Of a stretch of DNA of 64,000 nucleotides, positions 1-7,953 are shown piece after piece. Position 1 is the stretch's first letter; each line of letters opens with the position of its first letter. The DNA is taken from NCBI GenBank assembly GCA_963931525.1, contig OZ007023.1, positions 1,922,001-1,986,000 of the forward strand, in the 5' to 3' direction. The translations under genes were made by a program, and so were the position numbers. Source of the DNA: Fimenecus sp900545625 (GTDB lineage: Bacteria; Bacillota; Clostridia; Oscillospirales; Acutalibacteraceae). Under the pieces are notes generated by a model. That model was not told where the DNA came from. It did not search any database and saw nothing but the letters and a program-made list of their open reading frames with translations.

Positions 1-22
1 GTGTTGCTTCGAGTTTTGCCAT
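1..22 (-). CDS. 5' end of an unidentified gene, cut by the window edge
   Basis: Reading the minus strand from position 22, an ATG follows a purine-rich stretch (GGGGGAAAGG) and opens a frame beginning MAKLEAT before the window ends. It lies 21 bases downstream of the FakA-like small gene and in the same direction, so it is probably the next gene of that operon. Seven residues are too few to name a product. Confidence 0.4.
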
Positions 23-43
23 AGCCTTTCCCCCGCTTTTTAC

Positions 44-295
44 TCAGCCCTTTAAGCCGCGCTCCTGCCTGTCCATATCCTCGACAACGATATCATAGAT
101 CTCGCCGAGCGTCGAGCAGTATTCCAGCACCTTCCACGGTTCGTTGGTGTGGAAATGGATCTTGATAAGATCCTCGTCGCCCACGGCAAGCAGGCAGTCG
201 CCCTTAAAATGTTCTAAAAAGTAGTCGTGAATTTCGTCCTCATCAAGATCCTCGCCCTCGATGAGCAGCTGGGTATCATAACGGTATTCCAACAT
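44..295 (-). CDS. Small stand-alone protein like the C-terminal domain of FakA/YloV (DAK2 family)
   Basis: This 83-residue protein resembles the C-terminal part of the fatty acid kinase FakA (YloV). The segment around residues 32-58 (LLAVGDEDLIKIHFHTNEP, then VLEY) matches the family pattern of a valine/glycine turn followed by a K-x-H-x-HTN-x-P motif and VLEYA. No DAK2 kinase domain is present, so it is a free-standing domain and not the full kinase of about 550 residues. The ATG at 295 has an AAGGAG site eight bases upstream. It lies 52 bases downstream of trmO on the same strand. Its activity is unknown; it could act with a separate kinase or acyl-binding protein, perhaps the cut gene that follows. 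Confidence 0.6.
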   Translation of the reverse strand: MLEYRYDTQLLIEGEDLDEDEIHDYFLEHFKGDCLLAVGDEDLIKIHFHTNEPWKVLEYCSTLGEIYDIVVEDMDRQERGLKG

Positions 296-347
296 ATGCG
301 TTTCTCCTTTTTTGTTTCGTTGTTAGGATACCACGGCTTCTGTAAAA

Positions 348-1067
348 TTACAAGCCGCTGTTCGCCATTTTTTCAACTGCGCAGACCGTAAGCGTTTTGC
401 CGTATACCGTAAATCGGATCTCAAAGCCTGCGAACGGAAAGCCGTATACCCGCTCTCCATCCTCCTGCCGGTATCCCGGTCGCGGATCCTGCGCGAGCAC
501 GTCGATCAGCGTTTCACGTTTTTCTTCGGGCAGCTTTTCCAAAAGCGCTTGCGGGAAATCCACCTGCAAATGCACTTCCGCGGGCGGTACGGCAAAGCCG
601 CCGCGGGCCTTTGGACGCGCGTCCGTATACGGTACATAGGGCTTGATGTCGAAGATCGGCGTGTTGTCGGTCATATCCGCGCCCGTCACAACCAGTATGG
701 GCCCGTTCGGTGTATGCAATTCCACTTTTTCAAGCCGCACGCAGGAAAGCCCCAGCGGGTTCGGACGGAACGGCGAACGGGTGGCGAACACACCCATGCG
801 CCGGTTGCCGCCGAGCTTCGGCGGGCGGACGGTGGGCGACCACGGCTTTTGCGGATTTTCGGAGAACTGCCACAATAGCCACAGGTGCGAAAAACCGTCT
901 ATCCCGCGCAGCGCGTCCGCATTGCGGAATTCCGGCTCGAACACGATTTTTCCCCGCAGCGTTTCAACTATGCCGCTTTGGCGCGGCACGCCGAACTTTT
1001 CGGGAAAATCCGTTCGAATATGTGCGATGATGCGCATGGGGACGGTGTTTTCTGTCTGCGCGGTCAT
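348..1067 (-). CDS. trmO: tRNA (N6-threonylcarbamoyladenosine37-N6)-methyltransferase TrmO (TsaA family)
   Basis: TrmO uses S-adenosylmethionine to methylate t6A at position 37 of certain tRNAs. The 239-residue product has the family landmarks: an N-terminal IAHIRTDFPEKFGVPRQSG strand, the FSHLWLLW segment near residue 60, the GVFATRSPFRPNPLGLS motif near residues 93-109, and DIKPYVPYTDA near residue 140. The C-terminal domain (about 165-239) is typical of bacterial members. Its ATG overlaps the der stop codon (ATGA, 1064-1067), which suggests translational coupling. The neighbour Der is a ribosome-assembly GTPase, so both genes concern the translation apparatus. Length is normal and nothing is broken. 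Confidence 0.9.
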   Translation of the reverse strand: MTAQTENTVPMRIIAHIRTDFPEKFGVPRQSGIVETLRGKIVFEPEFRNADALRGIDGFSHLWLLWQFSENPQKPWSPTVRPPKLGGNRRMGVFATRSPFRPNPLGLSCVRLEKVELHTPNGPILVVTGADMTDNTPIFDIKPYVPYTDARPKARGGFAVPPAEVHLQVDFPQALLEKLPEEKRETLIDVLAQDPRPGYRQEDGERVYGFPFAGFEIRFTVYGKTLTVCAVEKMANSGL

Positions 1068-2407
1068 TTCGTATCCTTTTTGCCGCCCTTGCTTTCGCGC
1101 TCACGGATGATGTAGCGCGTGGGCGTGCCCTCAAGCCCGAACACCTCGCGGATGCGGTTGTCAATATATCGCTGATAGCTGTAATGGAACAGGTCTTTGC
1201 GGTTGACAAAGCACACAAATGTAGGCGGACGCGTGGAAGCCTGGGTCATATAATAGATTTTCAAACGCCTGCCCTTATCGGTGGGGGGCTGCACGCGCAG
1301 GGTCGCGTCGGCAAGCACCTCGTTGAGCTTGCCCGTGGAAATGCGCATGGCGTTTTGCGTATCAACAAATTTGATAAGCTCCAAAAGGCGGTCGAGCCGC
1401 TGGCCCGTTTTTGCGGAGATGAAAATGATCGGGGCATAGCTCATGAACGCAAAATCGTTCATCAGCTTTTTGCGCTCGCGATCCATGGTCGCGCCGTCTT
1501 TCGCAACGGCGTCCCACTTGTTGACGGCGATGATGCACGCCTTGCCCATTTCGTGCGCAATACCTGCGACCTTGGAGTCCTGCTCGGTAAAGCCTTCGGT
1601 CGCGTCAATGAGAATGACGCACACGTCGGCGCGTTCGACCGCCATTTGCGCGCGCAGGACGGAATATTTTTCGATCTTGTCCTCCACCTTGCTTTTGCGG
1701 CGAAGCCCGGCGGTGTCGATAAGCACGAATCTGCCATGCTCGTTTTCAAGCCGTGTATCCGTCGCATCGCGCGTGGTGCCCGCGATATTGGAGACGATTG
1801 CACGGTTCTCGCCCGTCAGGGCGTTGACCAGCGATGATTTGCCGACGTTGGGCTTACCGATCACGGCGACACGCACGGTATCGTCGTCTTCCTCCTCCCC
1901 TGCCTCGGCGGGCAGGAGCGCCAGCACGGCGTCGAGCAGGTCGCCCGTGCCGTGTCCATGTACGGAGGAAACCGCGACCGGGTCGCCGAGCCCTAAATTA
2001 TAGAACTCGTAAAACTCGGCGGGCACTTCGCCGACGGTATCGCATTTGTTGACGCAAAGCACGATGGGCTTGCCGCTTTTTTGCAGCATGGCGGCAACGT
2101 CCTCATCCGTTGCGGTAACGCCCGTGCGCAGATCGGTGACCAGCACGATGACGTCCGCGCTCTCGACGGCAAGCTGCGCCTGTGTGCGCATTTGCGAAAG
2201 GATCACGTCATCGGAATACGGCTCGATACCGCCCGTATCCACAAGCAGCATATGATGCCCAAGCCACTCGCAGTCGCCGAAAATACGGTCGCGCGTGACG
2301 CCGGGCGTATCGTCCACGATGGACAGCCGTTTACCGACCAATTTGTTGAACAGAGTGCTCTTGCCGACATTGGGTCTGCCGACGATCGCAACCACGGGAC
2401 GTGCCAT
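1064..2407 (-). CDS. der: Ribosome biogenesis GTPase Der (EngA)
   Basis: Der is an essential GTPase with two tandem G domains that acts in 50S subunit assembly in the cytoplasm. The first P-loop is GRPNVGKSTLFN at the extreme N terminus, followed by DTPGV and NKCD. The second is GKPNVGKSSLVN near residue 183, followed by DTAGLRRKSKVED and NKWD. A KH-like domain fills the last 100 residues. The open frame runs further upstream, but the ATG at 2407 is chosen because MARPVVAIVGRPNVGKS is the universal N terminus and GGGAG lies upstream. The upstream DUF512 gene stops four bases before this start, so the two are surely co-transcribed. Confidence 0.97.
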   Translation of the reverse strand: MARPVVAIVGRPNVGKSTLFNKLVGKRLSIVDDTPGVTRDRIFGDCEWLGHHMLLVDTGGIEPYSDDVILSQMRTQAQLAVESADVIVLVTDLRTGVTATDEDVAAMLQKSGKPIVLCVNKCDTVGEVPAEFYEFYNLGLGDPVAVSSVHGHGTGDLLDAVLALLPAEAGEEEDDDTVRVAVIGKPNVGKSSLVNALTGENRAIVSNIAGTTRDATDTRLENEHGRFVLIDTAGLRRKSKVEDKIEKYSVLRAQMAVERADVCVILIDATEGFTEQDSKVAGIAHEMGKACIIAVNKWDAVAKDGATMDRERKKLMNDFAFMSYAPIIFISAKTGQRLDRLLELIKFVDTQNAMRISTGKLNEVLADATLRVQPPTDKGRRLKIYYMTQASTRPPTFVCFVNRKDLFHYSYQRYIDNRIREVFGLEGTPTRYIIRERESKGGKKDTK

Positions 2408-2411
2408 AGCC

Positions 2412-3722
2412 TCACTCTCCCAAAAGATTTTGAAGCAGCTCCTGCCCGTTATTGCCCGTCGGGATAACGGGCACGCCAAGGCGGGCTTCGGCTTCTTTTA
2501 CGGTTATATCGTCTAAAAATTTGTTGTTCTCGGTAGGACGGGACGTGTAGTCGATCGTCATCACGAGCGGGATGAGCAGCGCTTCTCCCAATTCCACACC
2601 CGCAAGTTGTTCGAGCAGATCCTGCCCCGTAAGCAGGCCTGCGACGGTGATATGCTCGCCGAAAAAGCGGTTTTCAATCGCAACAACCTGAATCGCACAG
2701 CCGATTTTTTCGGCGGCGGCGGTGCAAAGCTCCTGCATGAGCGGGTAAGCGGCTTTCCCTGTTGCTAAGGTGAGTTTTGAATATTTTGAAACAGCTGTGC
2801 ATGCACACAACGCTTCGTAAAATTCCTCGCGCAGCGAAGTCCAAAGCCCTACGCCGTTATCGAGCTGCGGATAGCCGTCATAATAGTCGCCGCCGGGCAT
2901 CGGACGGCGGGCTTTGAGAAAAAACTCGTCCGCCGGGTAGCAAAGCCGCACGCCGTGGCGCGCTTTGAAATCCGACGAAAAGCGTTCGACCGTATCGATC
3001 ACTTGCCCCGCCGTCTCTTCGGTGTACGGTCGGAGCGGGAAAAGCCCTTCACGGTAGCGCGTCAGCCCCACGGGCACGGCGGCGATGCTTTGCACCGCCG
3101 GATAGAGCCGGCCGAGCTCTTGAAGGCTGTATTCGAGTTCCTTCCCGTCATTGATGCCGGGGCACAGCACAAGCTGGGTATTCATTTGAATGCCCGCCTT
3201 GGCGAACCGTGAAAGAACCGAGAGCGCTTCGCCCGCATGGGGGTTGCCCATCATTTTGACGCGAAGTTCCGGGTTCATGGTATGCACAGAAATGTTGACG
3301 GGGCTGATGCGCATGGCGATGATACGTTCGATCTCGTGTTCGGAAATGTTCGTCAGCGTGATGTAGTTGCCGAACAGGAAGGAAAGGCGTGAGTCGTCAT
3401 CCTTAAAATACAGGCTTTCGCGCATACCGGGCGGGAGCTGGTCGATAAAGCAGAAAATGCACTTGTTTTTACAGTGCTGCTGCTTGTCCATGAGATAGGT
3501 TTCAAAGGATAACCCGGTGTCTGCCGTTGGCATATGCACGCGCCGCGTCTTGCCGCCGCGGCAGGAGAATTCCATGGTGACGGGTGCGAAGCTCATATAG
3601 AAATCATAATCCAAAATATCTTCAATTTCCTTGCCGTCCACGGTCAGGAGCCTGTCCCCCGCGCGAACGCCTGCAAGCCAGCAGCGGGAAAACCGCCGCA
3701 CCGCTTGAATTTGAACCGCCAT
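2412..3722 (-). CDS. DUF512 protein: PDZ plus radical-SAM-like iron-sulfur protein
   Basis: The 436-residue product belongs to the clostridial DUF512 family that is normally found next to der. Residues about 10-60 form a PDZ-like domain (GVRAGDRLLTVDGKEIEDILDYDF). A cysteine cluster CKNKCIFCFIDQLPPGMR near residue 85 has the CxxxCxxC spacing of a radical SAM [4Fe-4S] site. The family signature FKDDDSRLSFLFGNYITLTN follows, and the C-terminal half is the DUF512 domain. The reaction is not known to me. The ATG at 3722 is preferred over an in-frame start 18 bases upstream because AGGGAG sits eight bases before it. It opens the DUF512-der-trmO run. Confidence 0.88.
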   Translation of the reverse strand: MAVQIQAVRRFSRCWLAGVRAGDRLLTVDGKEIEDILDYDFYMSFAPVTMEFSCRGGKTRRVHMPTADTGLSFETYLMDKQQHCKNKCIFCFIDQLPPGMRESLYFKDDDSRLSFLFGNYITLTNISEHEIERIIAMRISPVNISVHTMNPELRVKMMGNPHAGEALSVLSRFAKAGIQMNTQLVLCPGINDGKELEYSLQELGRLYPAVQSIAAVPVGLTRYREGLFPLRPYTEETAGQVIDTVERFSSDFKARHGVRLCYPADEFFLKARRPMPGGDYYDGYPQLDNGVGLWTSLREEFYEALCACTAVSKYSKLTLATGKAAYPLMQELCTAAAEKIGCAIQVVAIENRFFGEHITVAGLLTGQDLLEQLAGVELGEALLIPLVMTIDYTSRPTENNKFLDDITVKEAEARLGVPVIPTGNNGQELLQNLLGE

Positions 3723-3747
3723 ACTGCCGCTCCCTTTCACACACGAG

Positions 3748-3784
3748 AAAAAGGCGGGGAAGACTGCACTTCTCCGCCCTTTTG
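3748..3784 (-). terminator. Intrinsic terminator after rpmF
   Basis: On the minus strand the stem GGCGGAGAAG pairs with CTTCCCCGCC (one mismatch) and is followed by a run of T. It lies 26 bases past the rpmF stop and just ahead of the DUF512 start, so it separates the two transcription units, or is leaky. Confidence 0.7.
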
Positions 3785-3809
3785 ACTTTTACGCGAATTT
3801 TGCCGCAGT

Positions 3810-3995
3810 TTAAGCCTCTTCCTTGACGACGACCTGACGGCCGTTGTAATAGCCGCAGGCAGCGCAGACTCTGTGCGTCCTTTTGTATTCGCCGCAATGC
3901 GGGCACTTCTGAAGCTCAGGCGCGGTCATTCTCCAAACATTGGAACGTCTCTTGTCGCGTCTCGCCTTGGAAACTCTTCTCTTCGGTACTGCCAT
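3810..3995 (-). CDS. rpmF: 50S ribosomal protein L32 (bL32), zinc-binding type
   Basis: This 61-residue basic protein begins MAVPKRRVSKARRDKRRSN, the standard bL32 N terminus. It carries two CxxC pairs (CPHCGEYK and CAACGYYN, near residues 31-34 and 44-47) that bind zinc, so it is the C+ paralogue. An AAGGAGAG site lies before the ATG at 3995. It follows the DUF177 gene by 22 bases, the usual yceD-rpmF arrangement of bacteria. Confidence 0.98.
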   Translation of the reverse strand: MAVPKRRVSKARRDKRRSNVWRMTAPELQKCPHCGEYKRTHRVCAACGYYNGRQVVVKEEA

Positions 3996-4017
3996 AGTAA
4001 GCTCTCCTTATCTTGAT

Positions 4018-4503
4018 CTACGAAATTTCATCTGTCAGCAGCTGCTGCAAAACCGCAAGCCGTGGATCCACAGGCTTTTTGCAGCTGCACGCCGTTTCGT
4101 TCAAGTCGGCGCCGCACATAGGGCAAAGCCCTTTGCAGTCCGGCTTGCAAAGCGTTTTGGGCTCGAGCGCGAGCAAAATATCCTCCCGCAGAAGCGAATC
4201 CAAATCAAAGTGCAGATCCCGCACCTCGATGAACTCGTCGTCATCCTCGTCCGCAAGCGTTTGCACGAGCACATGGGAAAACTGTTTTTGAAAAGGCACC
4301 TGTAAAGGCTTTAAGCAGCGGTCACACACCGTCTCATGGGTAAAAGAGACCGACGCAGAAAGCGTTACGATGCCCGCGCGGTTTTCCACCGCGCCCGAAA
4401 CCTCGACGGATTCGGAAATGCCGCTGTCGGCAGGCACGAACGCATACGCGAACGGCAGCCGCGCCCCGATGTTGTTAAAAACAGGCTCTAAATCCAAAAA
4501 CAT
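4018..4503 (-). CDS. DUF177 / YceD family protein
   Basis: The 161-residue product is a YceD (DUF177) protein, a family linked to ribosome or 23S rRNA metabolism through its constant pairing with rpmF. It has the family core of CDRCLKPL near residue 59 and acidic segments (DEDDDEFIEV). Its C terminus carries four cysteines in CKPDCKGLCPMCGADLN plus ACSC, a likely metal-binding knuckle seen in many Firmicute members. The frame is open further upstream, but the ATG at 4503 fits the family start and lies just downstream of a perfect consensus promoter. The downstream neighbour is rpmF. Confidence 0.88.
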   Translation of the reverse strand: MFLDLEPVFNNIGARLPFAYAFVPADSGISESVEVSGAVENRAGIVTLSASVSFTHETVCDRCLKPLQVPFQKQFSHVLVQTLADEDDDEFIEVRDLHFDLDSLLREDILLALEPKTLCKPDCKGLCPMCGADLNETACSCKKPVDPRLAVLQQLLTDEIS

Positions 4504-4530
4504 ACCATACCTCGTCTTAGCGCAACAAAT

Positions 4531-4559
4531 ATTATATAGGCTCGGGTTCGGTTTGTCAA
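4531..4559 (-). promoter_or_regulatory. Consensus SigA promoter for yceD-rpmF
   Basis: On the minus strand TTGACA (4559-4554) and TATAAT (4536-4531) are separated by exactly 17 bases, a perfect housekeeping promoter about 30 bases before the yceD start. This strength fits a ribosomal protein operon. Confidence 0.85.
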
Positions 4560-4624
4560 CAAAAAGTTTCTGTTTTTCGGAAAATCCGCGGGCACTCTCC
4601 GCACGGCATCGCCGCTTTCCGCAC

Positions 4625-4664
4625 AAAAAGGCGCATGAAACCCCCTTGGAGGCTCCATGCGCTT
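4625..4664 (-). terminator. Intrinsic terminator after the P-loop gene
   Basis: On the minus strand GCGCATG (with flanking pairs) folds back on CATGCGC and is followed by TTTTTG. It ends the pgi / P-loop gene transcript about 22 bases past the stop at 4686. Confidence 0.75.
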
Positions 4665-4685
4665 AAAAACGTTCGTATTACGCTT

Positions 4686-5105
4686 TCAGTTGATCTTCTC
4701 GCAATATGCGAACATGCGCTCCGGGAGATTCTCCAGATCCGTAGAAACGGTGAAGCAGAATCTGGTGCCCGCCATTTTGGAAAGGTCGTCCACCTTTTTC
4801 AGGAAATCCGCAAGCTGTTCATAGTCTCTGCCGCCGATGCGGAAGGTGGCATCCACAAAGATATCGGTGATGTCATGGTCCCCTGCGCAAAGCCCGCTTA
4901 AGAAGCCGTAAAACGCGTCAAAGCCCGACACAAAATAGCTGTCGGTCGCAACAAGCCGCGCGCGGTAGTTGACGTCGTATGTAAGCTTTGTCTCCTTTTC
5001 CACGCAGATGACATGCCCGTCGGATTTTTCGATCGCGGCGTTGACCTTGTCCACCAGCAGTTTTGTTTTTCCCGAGCCTTTGTGCCCAATGATAAGAGAT
5101 ACCAT
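4686..5105 (-). CDS. Small P-loop ATP-binding protein of unknown role
   Basis: The 139-residue product starts with MVSLIIGHKGSGKTKLL, a clear Walker A (GHKGSGKT, residues 8-15). A hydrophobic strand ending in aspartate, ITDIFVDATFR near residue 80, is the likely Walker B. No further domain is recognisable, and the length is that of a bare P-loop core. Similar clostridial proteins are often labelled PilT-like, but nothing here indicates a pilus. The ATG at 5105 has AGGAGG just upstream. It is 57 bases downstream of pgi on the same strand and is followed by a terminator. Confidence 0.65.
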   Translation of the reverse strand: MVSLIIGHKGSGKTKLLVDKVNAAIEKSDGHVICVEKETKLTYDVNYRARLVATDSYFVSGFDAFYGFLSGLCAGDHDITDIFVDATFRIGGRDYEQLADFLKKVDDLSKMAGTRFCFTVSTDLENLPERMFAYCEKIN

Positions 5106-5162
5106 AGAATCTCCTCCTGTAAATTTATATGTACTCCGCAAAATGCGGAAAACGGAACAAAA

Positions 5163-6503
5163 TCAACCGCGCAAACGCGCTTCGAGCGCCTTGGTTTTTT
5201 CTTCGTAACCGGGCTTGCCCAGCAGCGCGAACATATTGCTCTTGTAGCTTTCAACGCCGGGCTGGTCAAAGGGGTTGACCCCGAGCATATAACCCGAAAC
5301 GGCGCACGCGGTTTCCAGGAAATAGACGAGATACCCGAAAGTATACGCGTTCATCTCAGGAAGCTCCAACACAAGATTCGGCACACCGCCGTCCACATGC
5401 GCGAGCACCGTGCCCTCAAACGCCTTGCGGTTGACGAAGCTCACGGTCTTGCCCGCCAGGAAGTTGAGCCCGTCGGCGTTTTCAGCCTCTTCGGTAATGG
5501 TAAGATCGGTTTTCGGCTTTTCGAAAATGACCGCCGTTTCAAACAGCAGACGCTCGCCCTCTTGGATATACTGCCCCATGGAGTGCAGATCCGTGGAAAA
5601 CACAGCGGAAGCGGGGAACAGCCCCTTGCCGTCTTTCCCCTCGGACTCGCCGAACAACTGCTTGAACCACTCGTTCATCATGGTGTAATCCGGTTCGTAG
5701 GCAACCATCATTTCCACGCGCTTGCCCTTGCGATACAAGAGGTTGCGCGCCGCCGCATACTTGCAGCAGTCGTTTTTAGTAAGGTCGTCGCTCGAATACG
5801 CTTCGCGCGCGTCGCGCGCGCCCTGCATCATACTTTCAATATCAATACCGGCCGCGGCGATCGGCAAAAGCCCGACCGCTGTGAGCACGGAATACCTGCC
5901 GCCGACATCGTCGGGCACGACAAAAGTTTCATACCCTTCGCGGTCGGCAAGCGCTTTAAGCGTACCTTTCGCCTTATCGGTGGTGACATAGATCCGCTTT
6001 GCGGCTTCCTGTTTACCGTACTTTTTCTCCAGCAGCTCGCGGAACACGCGGAACGCCACTGCCGGCTCCGTAGTCGTGCCGGACTTGGAGATCACGTTCA
6101 CGGAAAAGTCCTTGCCCTCGCAAAGCGAGACGATCTCGTTGAGCGTAGAAGCGCTGATGGAATTGCCGGAGAAAAAGATCTGCGGGGTGTCCTTACACAC
6201 AAGGTTGTAGTTTTGTGAAGTGCAATACTCGATTGCGGCGCGCGCGCCGAGATAGCTGCCGCCGATGCCGATGACGACAAGCACTTTTGAGTCAGAGCGG
6301 ATCTTTTCGGCCGCCTTTTGGATGCGAACGAACTCTTCCTTATCGTAATTTACCGGCAGATCGACCCAGCCGAGGAAGTCGTTGCCCTTGCCGCTTTTTT
6401 CGCGGACCGCTTTATGCGCTGCGGCAGCCTCAGCGGCGACCGCATCAAAATCGCTTTCGGAAAGAAAGCCGTTTACGTATTTTGTGTCAAATCGAATGGT
6501 CAT
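5163..6503 (-). CDS. pgi: Glucose-6-phosphate isomerase
   Basis: Pgi interconverts glucose 6-phosphate and fructose 6-phosphate in glycolysis. The 446-residue length is that of the short Firmicute form. Recognisable motifs are VIGIGGSYLGARAAIEY near residue 77, the phosphate-binding SKSGTTTEPAVAFR near residue 142, VPDDVGGRYSVLTAVGLLP near residue 197, and the conserved C-terminal QPGVESYKSNMFALLGKPG. The ATG at 6503 is preferred to a start 39 bases upstream because MTIRFDTKYV matches family N termini. It has its own promoter (6566-6594), and the P-loop gene follows it in the same unit. Confidence 0.96.
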   Translation of the reverse strand: MTIRFDTKYVNGFLSESDFDAVAAEAAAAHKAVREKSGKGNDFLGWVDLPVNYDKEEFVRIQKAAEKIRSDSKVLVVIGIGGSYLGARAAIEYCTSQNYNLVCKDTPQIFFSGNSISASTLNEIVSLCEGKDFSVNVISKSGTTTEPAVAFRVFRELLEKKYGKQEAAKRIYVTTDKAKGTLKALADREGYETFVVPDDVGGRYSVLTAVGLLPIAAAGIDIESMMQGARDAREAYSSDDLTKNDCCKYAAARNLLYRKGKRVEMMVAYEPDYTMMNEWFKQLFGESEGKDGKGLFPASAVFSTDLHSMGQYIQEGERLLFETAVIFEKPKTDLTITEEAENADGLNFLAGKTVSFVNRKAFEGTVLAHVDGGVPNLVLELPEMNAYTFGYLVYFLETACAVSGYMLGVNPFDQPGVESYKSNMFALLGKPGYEEKTKALEARLRG

Positions 6504-6565
6504 GTGCTTGGTTTTCCCTTTCACTGCCGCACCGCGCGGCAAAAATCCATAAATTTTATGTTCTT

Positions 6566-6594
6566 ATTCTATCCTAAAACGCGTCTGTTTTCAA
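6566..6594 (-). promoter_or_regulatory. SigA-type promoter for pgi
   Basis: On the minus strand TTGAAA (6594-6589), 17 bases, then TAGAAT (6571-6566) lies about 60 bases before the pgi start, in an AT-rich gap between dacF and pgi. Confidence 0.65.
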
Positions 6595-6652
6595 TACGAA
6601 ATTATGAATTTTTTAGAAAATCTTACTTTCCCCCGGCAACACGGCAGGCGTT

Positions 6653-7825
6653 TTAAGAGCAAAGCGCAAGCAAAACGCGGCGAAACGCTTCTAAGAGCGT
6701 GAGCTTTGGGATCTCCTCGGCGCAAAGCAGGTCGCAGGTATACACGGTTTCGCCGTCTAACTTGAAATGCACGCGACCGAGCAGCTGGCCTTTCTCGACA
6801 GGCGCCGCCACCTCAGCCGCCATGTCGATCTCCTGCGTGATCTCCTGCGACGTACCTTTTTTGAGCACCACGCTTTGTGCTTCGGGGATAACGGGCATGA
6901 CGGACGGCACCGTGCCGCCGAGCACGCCGACAGCAGGGATGCGCGTTTTGTCCACGGAAAGCGCCTGCGCCGCGTAATTGGCAAAGCCCCAGTCGAGCAT
7001 GGCGCGCGCGCCGTTAAAACGGTCGTCGCTCGTGTCGCTGCCGAGCACGACCGCGATAAGCTCCAGCCCGTCGCGTTCGGCGGTCGCGGAAACACAGCAG
7101 CCCGCTTTTGAGGTCGTACCGGTCTTTAACCCTGTGATTCCATCGTAAAAGCGCACCAGGCGGTTGGTGTTGACCAGCTCCGTTTCCCCGCCGCGCAGGG
7201 AATCCATCCAGATCGTAGAATACTCGCGGATCAACGAATGCTTTAAAAGCTCGCGCGACATCAGCGCGATGTCATACGCGCTGGTTTTGTGGGTGTCCGT
7301 CGTATCGTCCAGCCCCGTGCAGTTCTCAAAATTCGTGTCCAGCATCCCAAGCTGCCGCGCGCGCTCGTTCATCAGCTTTACAAACGCCGTGCTGCTGCCC
7401 GCGACAAATTCGCCGAGTGCCTCGCATGCATCGTTGGCACTGGCGACCGCAGCCGCCTTGATGAGCTCATCCACGGTCATCTGCTCGCCTTCCTCAAGCC
7501 AGATCTGCGAGCCGCCCTTGCTGACCGCTTCGGCGCTGGCGGTGACGGTGTCGGTAAGGGCGATCTGTCCGCTTTCGACCGCTTCCATAACGAGAAGGAG
7601 CGTCATGATTTTGGTGACGGAGGCAGGGAAAAGCTGCTCATGCGCATTGCTTGCCATGAGCACGCTGCCGGTATTCGCCTCCATAAGCACGGCGGCCTTG
7701 GCATTGACCTCGACCTGCATTTCGGGAAACGTCTCGGTATTTGCCGACATTTCTTCTGCTCCCACCGGTACGGCGGCGCACCAAAGCAGCAATCCGCAAA
7801 GCAGCACAACCAAAAATCTCTTCAT
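6653..7825 (-). CDS. D-alanyl-D-alanine carboxypeptidase (DacF/PBP5 type, peptidase S11)
   Basis: This low-molecular-weight penicillin-binding protein trims the terminal D-Ala from peptidoglycan stem peptides outside the membrane. A signal peptide (MKRFLVVLLCGLLLWCAAVPVGA) opens the 390-residue chain. The three active-site motifs are present: SVTK near residue 69 (nucleophile Ser), SAND near residue 133, and KTGT near residue 236. The C-terminal 100 residues form the beta-rich PBP5-like domain and end in a short amphipathic segment (LTLLEAFRRVLLALCS) likely to hold the enzyme at the membrane. The ATG at 7825 has GAGGGG upstream. The gene is divergent from ligA. Confidence 0.93.
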   Translation of the reverse strand: MKRFLVVLLCGLLLWCAAVPVGAEEMSANTETFPEMQVEVNAKAAVLMEANTGSVLMASNAHEQLFPASVTKIMTLLLVMEAVESGQIALTDTVTASAEAVSKGGSQIWLEEGEQMTVDELIKAAAVASANDACEALGEFVAGSSTAFVKLMNERARQLGMLDTNFENCTGLDDTTDTHKTSAYDIALMSRELLKHSLIREYSTIWMDSLRGGETELVNTNRLVRFYDGITGLKTGTTSKAGCCVSATAERDGLELIAVVLGSDTSDDRFNGARAMLDWGFANYAAQALSVDKTRIPAVGVLGGTVPSVMPVIPEAQSVVLKKGTSQEITQEIDMAAEVAAPVEKGQLLGRVHFKLDGETVYTCDLLCAEEIPKLTLLEAFRRVLLALCS

Positions 7826-7878
7826 GGAATTTACCCCTCTTCACACGCTTTTTCTACCATTCTATATGCGCACGGGTG

Positions 7879-7906
7879 TTGTAAAATTCGATTTTTATGT
7901 TACAAT
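7879..7906 (+). promoter_or_regulatory. Putative promoter for ligA
   Basis: TTGTAA (7879-7884) and TACAAT (7901-7906) with a 16-base spacer lie 47 bases before the ligA start in the 128-base divergent gap with dacF. Confidence 0.5.
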
Positions 7907-7953
7907 AAACAAAGTTACAAACCGCAGAACCATTCCTTTTTCGGAGGCGCAAC

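Noticed and set aside
5013..6218. 401-residue plus-strand frame opposite pgi
   Set aside because: Antisense to pgi and the P-loop gene; no domain or start signal.
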